From: Sinorhizobium meliloti 4H41
GTDB lineage: Bacteria > Pseudomonadota > Alphaproteobacteria > Rhizobiales > Rhizobiaceae
Direction: 5' to 3'
NCBI RefSeq assembly: GCF_000375585.1
Contig: NZ_AQWP01000007.1
Coordinates: 62,538-126,537, forward strand
DNA length: 64,000 nt
The notes under the pieces were generated by a model. It saw only the letters and a list, made by a program, of their open reading frames with translations, was not told where the DNA came from and searched no databases. Position numbers and translations under genes: made by a program. This document shows positions 1 to 8,888 of the stretch, piece by piece. The stretch's first letter is position 1. Each line of letters begins with the position of its first letter.

Positions 1-811
1 GGAAGCGTTCGAGGAAGCTTGCGGTCAGCGCGATCTCCGGCAGCAGGATCAGGACCTGCTTGCCGGCGCGCAACGTCGCCGCTATCGCCTCGAAATAGAC
101 CTCCGTCTTGCCGGAACCGGTAATGCCGTCGATCAGCGATACCGAGAATTTCCGCTCCTCGACGGCGACCAGCAGGTCGGCAGCCGCCTGCCTCTGCGGG
201 CCTTCGAGGCGCGGCGCGGCGAAAGCCGGATCCGGCGCGGCGACGACCGGCGGCGGCGGCATGAACACGGTCTCGAACACGCCCTGCGACGTCAGGCCGT
301 CGATGACGCTGGACGAGACCCCCGCGGCATGGGCAAGCCCCGAGCGGGTCCAGGAAAGCCCGTCGCTCGCGGTGGCGAGGACGCGCTCGCGCGCCGCAGT
401 CATCCGTTCCGGCCGCATCTCGGTCAGACGCAGGGCCTCCACCATCGGCTCCGGATCGAACGCGGCCGGCGCCCGGAGTGCCATCCGGGCGACGAGGCCC
501 GGCGGCGTCAGCGTGTAGCTCGCCACCCAATCAAGAAAGGCGCGCATGTCCGGGCCGAGCGGCGGGCAGTCGAAGACCTTCTCGATCTGCTTCAGCTTTT
601 TCGGATCGACGCCGCCGTCGTCTTCGCCGTCCCACACGACGCCGACGACGAAACGGGGGCCGAGCGGCACCTGGACGATCGATCCCGGCTCGACCGCCAT
701 GCCGTCGGGCACCGCGTAGGAATAGGCCCTCGGCGCCGGCATGGGCACCAGGACGGGCACCACCCGGCGGTCGAGTACGGGGCCGAATAAATCGGTTGAA
801 TCAAGAGTCAT
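1..811 (-). CDS. priA: Primosomal protein N' (PriA helicase), 5' part only
   Basis: PriA is the superfamily 2 DNA helicase that reloads the replisome at stalled forks. The reading frame starts with ATG at 811 and stays open to the left edge, so about 270 N-terminal residues are visible and the C-terminal half lies outside. The N-terminus (VVPVLVPMPAPRAYSYAVPDG) is the PriA DNA-binding domain, which has an OB-like fold. A Walker A motif GITGSGKT lies at about residues 229-236, where PriA has it, followed by a DEAD/DExH helicase core (VLILLPEIALT). It is divergent from transaldolase across a 175-bp spacer. Identity is clear; only completeness is unknown. Confidence 0.93.
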   Translation of the reverse strand, partial: MTLDSTDLFGPVLDRRVVPVLVPMPAPRAYSYAVPDGMAVEPGSIVQVPLGPRFVVGVVWDGEDDGGVDPKKLKQIEKVFDCPPLGPDMRAFLDWVASYTLTPPGLVARMALRAPAAFDPEPMVEALRLTEMRPERMTAARERVLATASDGLSWTRSGLAHAAGVSSSVIDGLTSQGVFETVFMPPPPVVAAPDPAFAAPRLEGPQRQAAADLLVAVEERKFSVSLIDGITGSGKTEVYFEAIAATLRAGKQVLILLPEIALTASFLERF

Positions 812-986
812 TTTGCCGTGACCTTGCCACCGCTTTCAGTTAAAGAAAACTCGCAGCGAACCGCTGCCTTGCGGAAAGCAGGGTTTGTCACGGTTCCAAC
901 CGAGTTTCAACGCGCGCGATATCCGCCATGGAATTTCCTGCTGTGGAGATGCGCCCGAAACGGCTGAGTGCCAAAGGAAGACTCCG

Positions 987-1640
987 ATGAAATTTTTCGT
1001 TGATACCGCCGATGTGAAGGACATCCGGGAACTGAACGATCTCGGCCTGCTCGACGGCGTCACCACAAATCCGTCATTGATCCTGAAGGCGGGCCGCGAC
1101 ATCGTCGAGGTTACCAAGGAAATCTGCTCGATCGTCGAAGGACCGGTTTCGGCCGAAGTGACCGCGACCGAATACAGCGCGATGATGAAGGAAGCGGCCG
1201 CGCTTTCGAAGATCGCCGACAATATCTGCATCAAGCTGCCGCTGACGCTCGACGGTCTCAAGGCCTGCAAGGCGCTGACCTCGGACGGCCACCAGACCAA
1301 TGTGACGCTGTGCTTCTCGGCAAACCAGGCGCTGCTCGCCGCCAAGGCCGGCGCGACCTTCGTCTCGCCGTTCATCGGCCGCCTCGACGATATCGCCGTC
1401 GACGGCATGGACCTGATCCGCGAAATCCGCCAGATCTTCGACAATTACGGCTACGAGACGGAGATCCTCGCCGCCTCGGTGCGCACGGTCAACCACGTCA
1501 AGGAGGCCGCCCTCATCGGCGCCGACGTCGTCACCGCCCCGCCGGCAACGCTGAAGGCCCTGGTCAAGCACCCGCTGACCGACAAGGGCCTCGAAATGTT
1601 CCTCGCCGACTGGGCCAAGACCGGCCAGAAGATCGCCTGA
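987..1640 (+). CDS. tal: Transaldolase, short TalC/FSA-like type
   Basis: Transfers a dihydroxyacetone unit between sugar phosphates in the cytosolic non-oxidative pentose phosphate pathway. The protein has 217 residues, the length of the short TalC/FSA-like subfamily rather than the roughly 320-residue TalA/B type. Visible motifs are GVTTNPS at 24-30 and the Schiff-base lysine in CIKLPLT (K83). The ATG at 987 was chosen because the homologous N-terminus is [10 protein letters not shown]; an in-frame upstream extension to 885 has no family similarity. The gene is monocistronic and closes with a clear terminator 29 bp downstream. Fructose-6-phosphate aldolase activity cannot be excluded from sequence alone. 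Confidence 0.95.
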   Translation: MKFFVDTADVKDIRELNDLGLLDGVTTNPSLILKAGRDIVEVTKEICSIVEGPVSAEVTATEYSAMMKEAAALSKIADNICIKLPLTLDGLKACKALTSDGHQTNVTLCFSANQALLAAKAGATFVSPFIGRLDDIAVDGMDLIREIRQIFDNYGYETEILAASVRTVNHVKEAALIGADVVTAPPATLKALVKHPLTDKGLEMFLADWAKTGQKIA

Positions 1641-1668
1641 TCCTCCGCATCGAACGGAATTGACAAGG

Positions 1669-1696
1669 GGCCTCGCAGTGATGCGGGGCCTTTTTT
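1669..1696 (+). terminator. Rho-independent terminator of the transaldolase gene
   Basis: Nine-base arms GGCCTCGCA and TGCGGGGCC, with one G-U pair, enclose a 4-nt loop and run straight into six T residues. It lies 29 bp after the transaldolase stop codon. Confidence 0.85.
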
Positions 1697-1807
1697 CCGA
1701 GTTCGCCCGTCTTCTAAAGGTCGCTCTGCAGGCGGGCGAGGGGACGAGCACGCGGCCGTCATGTTGCCCTGCCTGCAGGGTGGCCGGCAGGCCAGATAAG
1801 AGAGCCC

Positions 1808-2944
1808 TTACTCGTCCTCCTCTTCGACCGCGCCGGTAAGGCGCATGCCGTCGATCCAGGTGGCTCCGTCCTTGCGAATCACACGCCGCGGACGAACGCC
1901 GCATTGCTGCCGGACCAGCTCGGCCAGGCGTTCGGAATGCGTGACGATCCAGATCTGGCTTTCCCGCGCGGCACTGGCGACCATGGCAGCCAGTGCCGGC
2001 AGCATATCCGGATGAAGGCTCGTCTCGGGCTCGTTGAGCGCGATGAACCGGGGACGGCGATAGGATAACAGCGCCGCCGCAAGTGCCAGGAAACGCATCT
2101 GCCCGTCCGAAAGCTCGCGCGGCGAAAATGCCCGGTGCGGAAAGTCCGGAAAGACGAGCGAGAATTCGGCGAACTGGCCGGGTTCGGGCACCTGCAGGCG
2201 GGCGCCTGCAAATGCGTCGGCAACCGCGCGATCGAGATCGACCGTATCCTGCCTCGTGTGCCGGAGTGTCGCGAAGACGGCGGCCATGTTGGCGCCGGTT
2301 TCGTCCAGCAATGGCGCGGTGATGGCGAGGCAGGGCATCCGCAGCGGCGATTCGCGGTCGGTGCGAAAGCCGTGAAAGAACCGCCATTGGTCGACCGCCC
2401 GGCGGAAGCTGCCGATTTCAGGGTAGTGGCCGGCGTCGCCGAGCAGCGCGATAGCCGTCTCCGAGGTCATCGCCTGCTCCGGATAGTCCACCATCCGGCC
2501 GCCCTCGCCGCGCACGAAGATACCGGGGCCGCTGCGCTTCATCACCGGAACCGGGCGCCGGCCCGTCTCGATCGTGAGCTCCTCCTCCTTGACCTGCGGC
2601 TCATAGGCGAAACCCGCCGCCGCTTTTGGCGGGCGGAAACCCGCCTCGATCCGGTAGCGGAAGGTGATCGCTCGCTCCTCGTCGATCAGTTCGGCGTCCA
2701 GCCGAATACGCGCCGGCTTGCCGACGCGCTGCGGGCCGCTCCAGATGGCGGACGCCATGCCGCCTTCTTCCGCAATCTCGCGGGCGAGATGGCCTCTCAC
2801 GGCAGCCTGAACCAGCTGCAGGGCACGATAGAGGTTGGACTTCCCGACGCCGTTCTCTCCGATGAACAGATTGACGCCGGCCAAATCCATTCGGATCGAG
2901 CGCAGCGACCGGTAGTTCTCGGCGAACATCGAGCGAAGCATCAT
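1808..2944 (-). CDS. AAA family ATPase, RecF/SMC-like (predicted ATP-binding protein)
   Basis: Soluble ATPase of 378 residues with the split ABC/SMC-type head: Walker A GENGVGKSN at 29-37, a signature-like LSDGQ at about 278-282, Walker B LNEPETSLHP at about 303-312 and a switch histidine in THSERL at about 335. There is no long coiled coil. Members of this family (AAA_21-like) occur as solitary housekeeping ATPases and as the ATPase half of OLD/retron/defence systems. No nuclease partner is adjacent: the upstream neighbour is an acyltransferase ending 9 bp before its start, so the two are probably cotranscribed. The substrate is unknown. Two ATGs in tandem (2944 and 2941) can start it. Confidence 0.85.
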   Translation of the reverse strand: MMLRSMFAENYRSLRSIRMDLAGVNLFIGENGVGKSNLYRALQLVQAAVRGHLAREIAEEGGMASAIWSGPQRVGKPARIRLDAELIDEERAITFRYRIEAGFRPPKAAAGFAYEPQVKEEELTIETGRRPVPVMKRSGPGIFVRGEGGRMVDYPEQAMTSETAIALLGDAGHYPEIGSFRRAVDQWRFFHGFRTDRESPLRMPCLAITAPLLDETGANMAAVFATLRHTRQDTVDLDRAVADAFAGARLQVPEPGQFAEFSLVFPDFPHRAFSPRELSDGQMRFLALAAALLSYRRPRFIALNEPETSLHPDMLPALAAMVASAARESQIWIVTHSERLAELVRQQCGVRPRRVIRKDGATWIDGMRLTGAVEEEDE

Positions 2945-2953
2945 GGTGACGGC

Positions 2954-3877
2954 TTAGCCCGCTGCAACCGCCCTGGCAGACAGCTCGAACGCCGCGTCGC
3001 TGTCGGCAGCCAGTGCGTGTACCGTATGACGCTCCAGCGCACGCGTCACCTCCACCGGATCGCCGTCGAGCGCATCCGCCGGAATGAGATTGCCGATCCG
3101 GAAGTCGAAGCGGTCGCCCTTCTTGTTGAGGAGTTCGTGGAACACAGTCATGTCGCGCAGTTCCGTCGACCATTTGGCAAACCAGTAGAAGAGGCCGGAA
3201 TTGCGCGCGCTCATATGCACCGGCAGGATCGGCAGGCCGTATTTGCGCGCGAAGCCGACCGCCGAGCTCTTCCAGGGGCGCTCGTTGAGCCGTCCCTCGG
3301 CCCAATAGGCGATGCGGCCGGAGGGGAAGAGCACGGTCGCCTTGCCCGCCTCGATGGCCCTGTTCGTCACCTGCAGCGTTTCGCGCGCCTTGAGCTTCGA
3401 CTTGTATTCCTCGCGCCATTCGACCGGAATGACCATTTCCACGAAGCGCGGATTGACGCGGATCGCGTCGCGGTTCGCAAAGAACATCATGTCCGGCCGC
3501 CGGCTCTTCAGGAGATCGAAGACGGCGATGCCGTCGGCGATCCCCGTCGGATGGTTGCTGACGAGCAGGAACCCGCCCTTCTCGGGAATGCGCTCCGGCT
3601 TGTCGGCGCGGATCTCGAGAGCGAGAAGGGAACTCAGATGCTCGAAGGCCTGGAAGCCCGGCATATTGGCGACGGCATTGGCGAACTCGATCGCCTTGCG
3701 GTAGTTGAGCAGCGTGTAGAGAAAGGGCCGCATGACGGGCCACAGGGGATGGCAGACGATCTTCTGGCCGCGTTCCGCGATCAGCGTATCGACGATATGG
3801 CCGGGACGCCCTTGCGAGACCAGCGCAACTGCCTCCGCAAAATGCGCCAGAGCGCTCGCCGAATCACGTCTCGACAT
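2954..3877 (-). CDS. Lysophospholipid acyltransferase family protein (PlsC-like)
   Basis: Predicted membrane-associated acyltransferase that transfers an acyl chain to a lysolipid. Visible family blocks are the catalytic NHPTGIAD at 108-115, FPSGRIA at 184-190 (equivalent to FPEGT) and the PVH block at 219-221. The catalytic box is H-x5-D rather than the canonical H-x4-D, as in the hemolysin/OlsB-associated branch (HPxGxxDG), so the acceptor may be an ornithine-type lipid or another unusual lipid; this is inference. The ATG at 3877 (MSRRDSASAL) was chosen over an in-frame start at 3958, whose extra 27 residues look non-coding. It is divergent from xerC and lies 9 bp upstream of the AAA ATPase gene. 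Confidence 0.85.
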   Translation of the reverse strand: MSRRDSASALAHFAEAVALVSQGRPGHIVDTLIAERGQKIVCHPLWPVMRPFLYTLLNYRKAIEFANAVANMPGFQAFEHLSSLLALEIRADKPERIPEKGGFLLVSNHPTGIADGIAVFDLLKSRRPDMMFFANRDAIRVNPRFVEMVIPVEWREEYKSKLKARETLQVTNRAIEAGKATVLFPSGRIAYWAEGRLNERPWKSSAVGFARKYGLPILPVHMSARNSGLFYWFAKWSTELRDMTVFHELLNKKGDRFDFRIGNLIPADALDGDPVEVTRALERHTVHALAADSDAAFELSARAVAAG

Positions 3878-4033
3878 TGTCCCATCCGCTGTTGCTGGCC
3901 GAACATTGCAGTTCAATATGATCGAACAATGACAAATTCCAAGAGGCCGCAGCAGCAAACTTCAGCACGTTAGCAAAAACATAACACGCCCGATGCGATG
4001 CTCCGAGCCTGGATCAGTGAGCGCACCGCGCTG

Positions 4034-4990
4034 ATGAACCCGCCGGGCCCGATGATGAACGAACTTCTTGCCATAGGCCATCCCGAAGTGATGGCGGAAC
4101 GAAGGCGCTGGCTTGCGAGCCTCGCCGAGGAACGCCGGTTGTCCGAAAAGACGGTCGACGCCTATGAACGCGACACGCGGCAGTTCCTGACATTCCTGAC
4201 CGGGCACCTCGCCGGTCCGCCGCGGCTCTCGGATATTCGCGCCCTTCGCCCCGCGGATCTGCGCGGCTTCCTGGCACAGCGCCGCAAGGGAGGCGCCGGC
4301 GCGCGCACGCTCGGTCGCGGCCTGGCAGGTCTGCGTTCCTTCCTGCGCTATCTCGAGAGAAACGGGCTCGCCAATGCGGCGGGTGCAGGGGCGGTGCGGT
4401 CCCCGAAGCAGCCGAAGTCTCTCCCCAAGGCATTGACCGACCGGGAAGCCCTGAAGGTCGTCACCGCGGACGCGCAACTGGCCGAGGAGCCCTGGATCGC
4501 GGCGCGCAATGCCGCAGTGCTGACCCTGCTCTATGGCTGCGGCCTGCGGATAGCGGAGGCGCTGGACCTGACCCCCGCCGATTTCTCAGGACCGGTGACG
4601 TCGCTCAGGGTCACCGGAAAGGGCGGCAAGACACGGATCGTGCCGATGATCGCCGCCGCCGCCGAAGCGGTCGAGACCTATCGAAAGCTCTGCCCCTACC
4701 ATATCGAGCCCGGTGAGCCGATTTTCCGCGGCGCCCGCGGCGCGAAGCTCCAGCCGGCGATCATCCAGCGCGAGATGCAGAAGCTGCGCGCCGCACTCGG
4801 CCTGCCGGATTCGGCGACACCGCACGCGCTGCGCCACTCTTTCGCGACGCATCTTCTGGCGGGCGGAGGGGATCTCCGCACCATCCAGGAACTGCTCGGC
4901 CATGCCAGCCTGTCGACCACGCAGGTCTATACCGGCGTCGATTCGGCACGGCTTCTGGAAATCTACGACCGCGCCCATCCGCGCGCCTAA
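4034..4990 (+). CDS. xerC: Tyrosine recombinase XerC
   Basis: Site-specific recombinase that resolves chromosome dimers at dif together with XerD. With the start at 4034 the protein has 318 residues. An N-terminal SAM-like core-binding domain (about 22-115) precedes a catalytic domain with all conserved residues: R172 (GLRIAEAL), K196 (TGKGGKT), H264 and R267 (PHALRHSF), H290 (LLGHASL) and Tyr299 (QVYTGVD). Other in-frame starts lie at 3998, 4052 and 4055. It is a single gene next to the TraB-like gene. XerC is preferred over XerD from the overall sequence and the ending after the tyrosine, but the paralogues are hard to separate by eye. Confidence 0.88.
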   Translation: MNPPGPMMNELLAIGHPEVMAERRRWLASLAEERRLSEKTVDAYERDTRQFLTFLTGHLAGPPRLSDIRALRPADLRGFLAQRRKGGAGARTLGRGLAGLRSFLRYLERNGLANAAGAGAVRSPKQPKSLPKALTDREALKVVTADAQLAEEPWIAARNAAVLTLLYGCGLRIAEALDLTPADFSGPVTSLRVTGKGGKTRIVPMIAAAAEAVETYRKLCPYHIEPGEPIFRGARGAKLQPAIIQREMQKLRAALGLPDSATPHALRHSFATHLLAGGGDLRTIQELLGHASLSTTQVYTGVDSARLLEIYDRAHPRA

Positions 4991-5076
4991 AATCTGACGT
5001 CCTTGGCCGTTAACCAAGCGTGTTAAGGAACCCGTGACCGTGGGGGAGTAGGGTTCCGTCAATGCCGGGGGCATCC

Positions 5077-6153
5077 ATGAACACTTTCACCAGACCCGTC
5101 CGCGATCTCGCGGCCAAGGCGGCCGACGGCCTGTTGTGGCTGACGGCACTGCTCAATCTACTGACGGCGGCGAGCCTCGTTGCCGCCCTGCTCCATGTGT
5201 CGGAGGCACGGGCGGAAGAGACGGACTGCGCCGGCAGCAACATCTTGACCGGCCTCGAACATTCGGATCCGGCCCGCCTGGCGGCGCTGCGCGCGGAAGC
5301 GGCGGCGGTGCCCAACGGAAAGGGCCTGCTTTGGAAGATCGAAGGGCACGGTCAGGCGCCCTCCTTCCTGCTCGGCACCATGCATGTCACCGATCCGCGC
5401 GTGCTGGCGATGCCCGGCGGCGCGACGGAGGCCTTCGCAAGGGCTGAGACGGTGATCGTCGAGTCCGACGAGATCGTCGACCAGAACAGGGCAACCGCCG
5501 CGATCATGATGCAGCCGGAACTGACCATGTTCACCGGCGACAAGACGATCAACGATTTCCTGAAACCGGAGGACCGCGCGCTTCTCGAAAGCGGTCTCAA
5601 GGCGCGCGGCATCCCTCTGCCGCTCGTCACCAAGATGAAGCCCTGGATGATTGCCAGCTTCGTCGCCCTGCCGGCCTGCGAATTCTCGCGCAAGGCGGCC
5701 GGTGCCTCCTTCCTCGACAAGAAGCTCGCCGAGGACGCGTTGAGGGAGGGCAAGACGCTCAAGGGTCTCGAAACGCTGGTCGAGCAGCTTTCGGCAATGG
5801 ATTCGCTGCCGGTCGAAATGCATCTCAAGGCACTGATCGAAACGCTTGCTCTCGGCAAGACGATCGACGACGTGATGACGACGACCACCGATCTCTACCT
5901 CTCCGGCGAGACGGGCACGATCATGCCCATGATGAAACTCGCCTCCGCTGGTATTTCATCCGACGACGCCGGCTATGCCGAATTCGAGCAGCGCATCATC
6001 ATCGATCGCAACAGGATCATGGCAGATCGCGCCGCGCCCCTCCTGAAGGGCGGCGGCGTGTTCATGGCCGTGGGCGCGCTGCACCTTCCCGGGAAGGAAG
6101 GCCTCGTCGAACTCCTGCGTCAGCAGGGGTTCACTGTGACGCAGGTGGAATGA
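5077..6153 (+). CDS. TraB/GumN family protein, membrane-anchored
   Basis: The protein has 358 residues, with a hydrophobic segment at about 17-43 (signal anchor or uncleaved signal, followed by SEARAEETDC), so the bulk is predicted periplasmic. Family signatures are LLGTMHVTD at 98-106 (GxxHxxD) and, near the C-terminus, AVGALHLPG, the paired metal-binding-like motifs of TraB/GumN proteins. The family is related to Tiki-type metalloproteases, but the bacterial role is not established. The ATG at 5077 is favoured over 5062. It stands between xerC and the convergent lpdA, probably as a single gene. Confidence 0.85.
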   Translation: MNTFTRPVRDLAAKAADGLLWLTALLNLLTAASLVAALLHVSEARAEETDCAGSNILTGLEHSDPARLAALRAEAAAVPNGKGLLWKIEGHGQAPSFLLGTMHVTDPRVLAMPGGATEAFARAETVIVESDEIVDQNRATAAIMMQPELTMFTGDKTINDFLKPEDRALLESGLKARGIPLPLVTKMKPWMIASFVALPACEFSRKAAGASFLDKKLAEDALREGKTLKGLETLVEQLSAMDSLPVEMHLKALIETLALGKTIDDVMTTTTDLYLSGETGTIMPMMKLASAGISSDDAGYAEFEQRIIIDRNRIMADRAAPLLKGGGVFMAVGALHLPGKEGLVELLRQQGFTVTQVE

Positions 6154-6195
6154 CCGGCCGGTCAATGCGGTGGGAGGGCAGGGCCCTCCCGATAA

Positions 6196-7602
6196 TCACA
6201 TGTGGATCGGCTTGGCGAAGGTGGCGAGCGCCGCTTCCTTTACCGCCTCAGACATCGTCGGATGGGCGTGGCAGGTGCGGCCGAGGTCCTCCGACGATCC
6301 GCCGAACTCCATCAGCACCGCGATCTCGTGGATCATTTCGCCGGCGCCGAAGCCGATGATGTGGCCGCCGAGCACGCGGTCGGTCTCCTTGTCCGCAAGG
6401 ATCTTCACGAAGCCGTCCGTTTGCAGCATTGCGCGGGCGCGGCCATTGGCGGTGAAGGGGAACTTGCCGACCTTGTAGGCGACGCCCGCGGCCTTCAGCT
6501 CTTCCTCGGTCTTGCCGACCGAGGCGACCTCCGGCTGGGTATAGACGACGCCCGGAATGACGTCGTAGTTCACGTGGCCGGCCTGGCCTGCGATGATCTC
6601 GGCGACGGCAACGCCTTCGTCCTCGGCCTTGTGCGCCAGCATCGGCCCACGCACGACGTCGCCGATCGCATAGACGCCGGTGATGCTCGTCTGAAAATGC
6701 TGGTCGATCTCGACGCGGCCGCGCGAATCGAGAACGACGCCCGCCTTGGCGAGACCCAAGCCGTCCGTCGAGGGCTTGCGTCCGGTAGCGATGAGCACGA
6801 CCTCCGCATCGAGCGTGGTCGCATCGCCGCCCTTCACCGGTTCGAAAGTGACCTTGGCACCGTCGCCCGATTTCACGACACCGGTCACCTTGGCGCCGAG
6901 TTTGAAGTCGATGCCCTGCTTGGTCAGCATCCGCTGAAGCTGCTTGGCAACCTCGCCGTCCATGCCGCCGAGAATCGTGTCGAGGTATTCGACCACGGTC
7001 ACCTTTGCGCCGAGACGCGCCCAGACGGAGCCGAGCTCGAGACCGATGACGCCGCCGCCGACGACGATCATGCTCGCCGGGACCTTTTCGAGCGCGAGTG
7101 CCCCGGTCGAGGAAACGATCACCTTTTCGTCGAACGCGACCTCCACGCCAGGAATGCCGGCGACATCCGAACCGGTGGCGATGACGACGTTCTTCGCCTC
7201 GAGCTCCTGCTCCTCTCCGTTTTCGTTCGTGACCGAGACCTTGCCCTGGCCGAGAACCTTGCCGGTACCCTGGAAGCCGTCGATCTTGTTCTTCTTGAAG
7301 AGGAAGGAGACGCCGTCGACATTGGACTTAACGGTCGCGTCCTTGTGGGCCATCATCTTCTGAAGGTTGAGCTTCGGGCTTGCGACCTCGACTCCCAACG
7401 CCTCCAGGCCGTGCTGCGCCTGATGGAACATTTCGGAAGCATGCAGCAGCGCCTTGGAGGGGATGCAGCCGACATTCAGGCATGTGCCGCCATAGGTGCT
7501 GCGCTTCTCGACCACGGCAACCTTCATGCCGAGCTGCGCCGCCTTGATGGCGCAGACATAGCCGCCGGGGCCGCTTCCGATAACGATGAGATCATAGGCC
7601 AT
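6196..7602 (-). CDS. lpdA: Dihydrolipoamide dehydrogenase (E3 of 2-oxoglutarate dehydrogenase)
   Basis: FAD-dependent reoxidation of dihydrolipoyl groups with NAD as acceptor. The protein has 468 residues, a normal E3 length. An FAD-binding GSGPGG lies near 9-14, the redox disulfide in [13 protein letters not shown] uses Cys41 and Cys46, the NAD-binding segment is [12 protein letters not shown], and the catalytic HAHPTMSE lies near 446-453. Its place downstream of sucAB argues that it is the E3 serving 2-oxoglutarate dehydrogenase; a pyruvate dehydrogenase E3 would be expected elsewhere. It follows the SDR gene by 36 bp and may be read from the same transcript. Confidence 0.96.
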   Translation of the reverse strand: MAYDLIVIGSGPGGYVCAIKAAQLGMKVAVVEKRSTYGGTCLNVGCIPSKALLHASEMFHQAQHGLEALGVEVASPKLNLQKMMAHKDATVKSNVDGVSFLFKKNKIDGFQGTGKVLGQGKVSVTNENGEEQELEAKNVVIATGSDVAGIPGVEVAFDEKVIVSSTGALALEKVPASMIVVGGGVIGLELGSVWARLGAKVTVVEYLDTILGGMDGEVAKQLQRMLTKQGIDFKLGAKVTGVVKSGDGAKVTFEPVKGGDATTLDAEVVLIATGRKPSTDGLGLAKAGVVLDSRGRVEIDQHFQTSITGVYAIGDVVRGPMLAHKAEDEGVAVAEIIAGQAGHVNYDVIPGVVYTQPEVASVGKTEEELKAAGVAYKVGKFPFTANGRARAMLQTDGFVKILADKETDRVLGGHIIGFGAGEMIHEIAVLMEFGGSSEDLGRTCHAHPTMSEAVKEAALATFAKPIHM

Positions 7603-7638
7603 TTGATAATCCTTCTTGGGAGGACGGTCTTGGGAGGG

Positions 7639-8391
7639 CTACCGCCCGCCACTGACGGTGAGAATGGTTCCCGTCACGTAAGTCGCCTTGTCGGACAGGA
7701 GATAGAGAATTGCATCGGCAACCTCGCCCGCCGTTCCGGGCCGCTGCATCGGGATCGTGGGTGCGAGGTCGCGGGCGCGGTCGGGCAGCCCGCCGGAGGC
7801 ATGAATTTCCGTATCGATGACGCCGGGCCGGACCGCGTTCACGCGTATGCCCTCGGTGGCAACTTCACGCGCCAGGCCGACCGTGAAGCTGTCGATCGCG
7901 CCCTTCGTGGCGGCGTAGTCGACATATTGCCCCGGCGCGCCAAGCACGGCGGCGATGGAGGAGAGATTGACGATCGAGCCGCCCCGCCCGCCGTGGCGCG
8001 TCGACATCCGGAGCACCGCCTCGGCGGCGCAACGGATGGAGCCCGTCACGTTGGTGCGGAACAGCCGCTCGATCCGCTCGGGCGAAACCTCGTCTACGCG
8101 CTGCGGCGGACCGATGATCCCGGCATTGTTGACGAGGCCGTCGAGACGGCCGAAGGCGGTGTCGACGGCTGCAAAGATCGCCTTCACCCCCTCTTCCCTG
8201 CCCACGTCGCCCTCGACGGAAACGGCCGTGCCGCCGGCCTCCGCGATGCGACGGACCACGTCCTCGGCCGCATCGCGATTGGACGCATAGTTGACGGCGA
8301 CCCGCCAGCCTTCGCTGGCCGCGGCAAGCGCGACCGCGGCGCCGATGCCGCGGCTGCCCCCGGTGACGAGAAGTACAGGTCCGCTGCTCAT
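7639..8391 (-). CDS. SDR family NAD(P)-dependent oxidoreductase
   Basis: Classical short-chain dehydrogenase of 250 residues: cofactor motif TGGSRGIG at 10-17, NNAG at 88-91, catalytic serine near 144-145 and YAATK (Y159, K163). The ATG at 8391 forms an ATGA overlap with the stop of the preceding gene, which supports it over a GTG at 8400. The 35-40 region (NYASNRD) lacks an obvious acidic residue at the first strand end and suggests NADP preference, which is inference. The substrate is unknown. It is part of a three-gene coupled set between sucB and lpdA. Confidence 0.9.
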   Translation of the reverse strand: MSSGPVLLVTGGSRGIGAAVALAAASEGWRVAVNYASNRDAAEDVVRRIAEAGGTAVSVEGDVGREEGVKAIFAAVDTAFGRLDGLVNNAGIIGPPQRVDEVSPERIERLFRTNVTGSIRCAAEAVLRMSTRHGGRGGSIVNLSSIAAVLGAPGQYVDYAATKGAIDSFTVGLAREVATEGIRVNAVRPGVIDTEIHASGGLPDRARDLAPTIPMQRPGTAGEVADAILYLLSDKATYVTGTILTVSGGR

Positions 8392-8888
8392 GATCCACAC
8401 CCCTTGAACTGGAAGACATCCGAACTGTCGGTGGTGCCCTTGCCTTCGCCCCAGGCACTCGATTCACGCAGCGACGGTCCGAAATCCGGAAGCAGGATCC
8501 GATCGGCTGCGGGCGCGTCCTCTGGCTGAAGCAGCCCGATCTGGCCGGCCTTGTCGACCGCATAGATCGGGCCCTGCCAGACGGTGCAGGCCTCGAGTTC
8601 CGCGCCGGTCACGTCGCCGGTCGGGCAGTCGTTCATGACGATCCCGTTCGCCCGCAGCGGTTCACCGGACTGCATCACGACGCCATCGAGCAGAAGGCCG
8701 GTGTCCCCGATCCTGATCTTGAAGTGATTGCTGGTGACTGCTGCCTCCGATCCGACGGGCTCGAAGCGCAGCTCATAGGTTCCGGCCGGGTCGGCGTAGA
8801 CCGCCTGCGCCTGGGTGCACTCGTCCGCAAGGGCCGGTGCTGCCGAAAGCATAAGCGAAACGAAGAGAACGTTGCGGCCGCAGATCAT
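8388..8888 (-). CDS. Secreted hypothetical protein
   Basis: The 166-residue protein begins with a cleavable-looking signal peptide (hydrophobic core 7-19, then PALADE), so it is predicted periplasmic. The mature part contains four cysteines (DECTQ, NDCPTG, EACTV and the C-terminal KGCGS), which could form disulfides. I do not recognise a domain. Its ATG lies in a TGATG overlap with the LysE gene stop and its own stop overlaps the SDR ATG, so the three are translationally coupled. The start is fixed by that overlap and by the signal peptide. Confidence 0.78.
   Translation of the reverse strand: MICGRNVLFVSLMLSAAPALADECTQAQAVYADPAGTYELRFEPVGSEAAVTSNHFKIRIGDTGLLLDGVVMQSGEPLRANGIVMNDCPTGDVTGAELEACTVWQGPIYAVDKAGQIGLLQPEDAPAADRILLPDFGPSLRESSAWGEGKGTTDSSDVFQFKGCGS

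Noticed and set aside
5010-5026. CtrA-like TTAA pair upstream of the TraB-like gene
   Set aside because: The spacing between the two TTAA blocks is 9 bp, not 7.
5037-5068. Inverted GGAACCC/GGGTTCC upstream of the TraB-like gene
   Set aside because: Short arms with a long loop and no supporting context; could be chance.
6202-8529. Long forward frame opposite lpdA and the SDR gene
   Set aside because: Shadow of the reverse-strand genes; no domain or ribosome-binding site.
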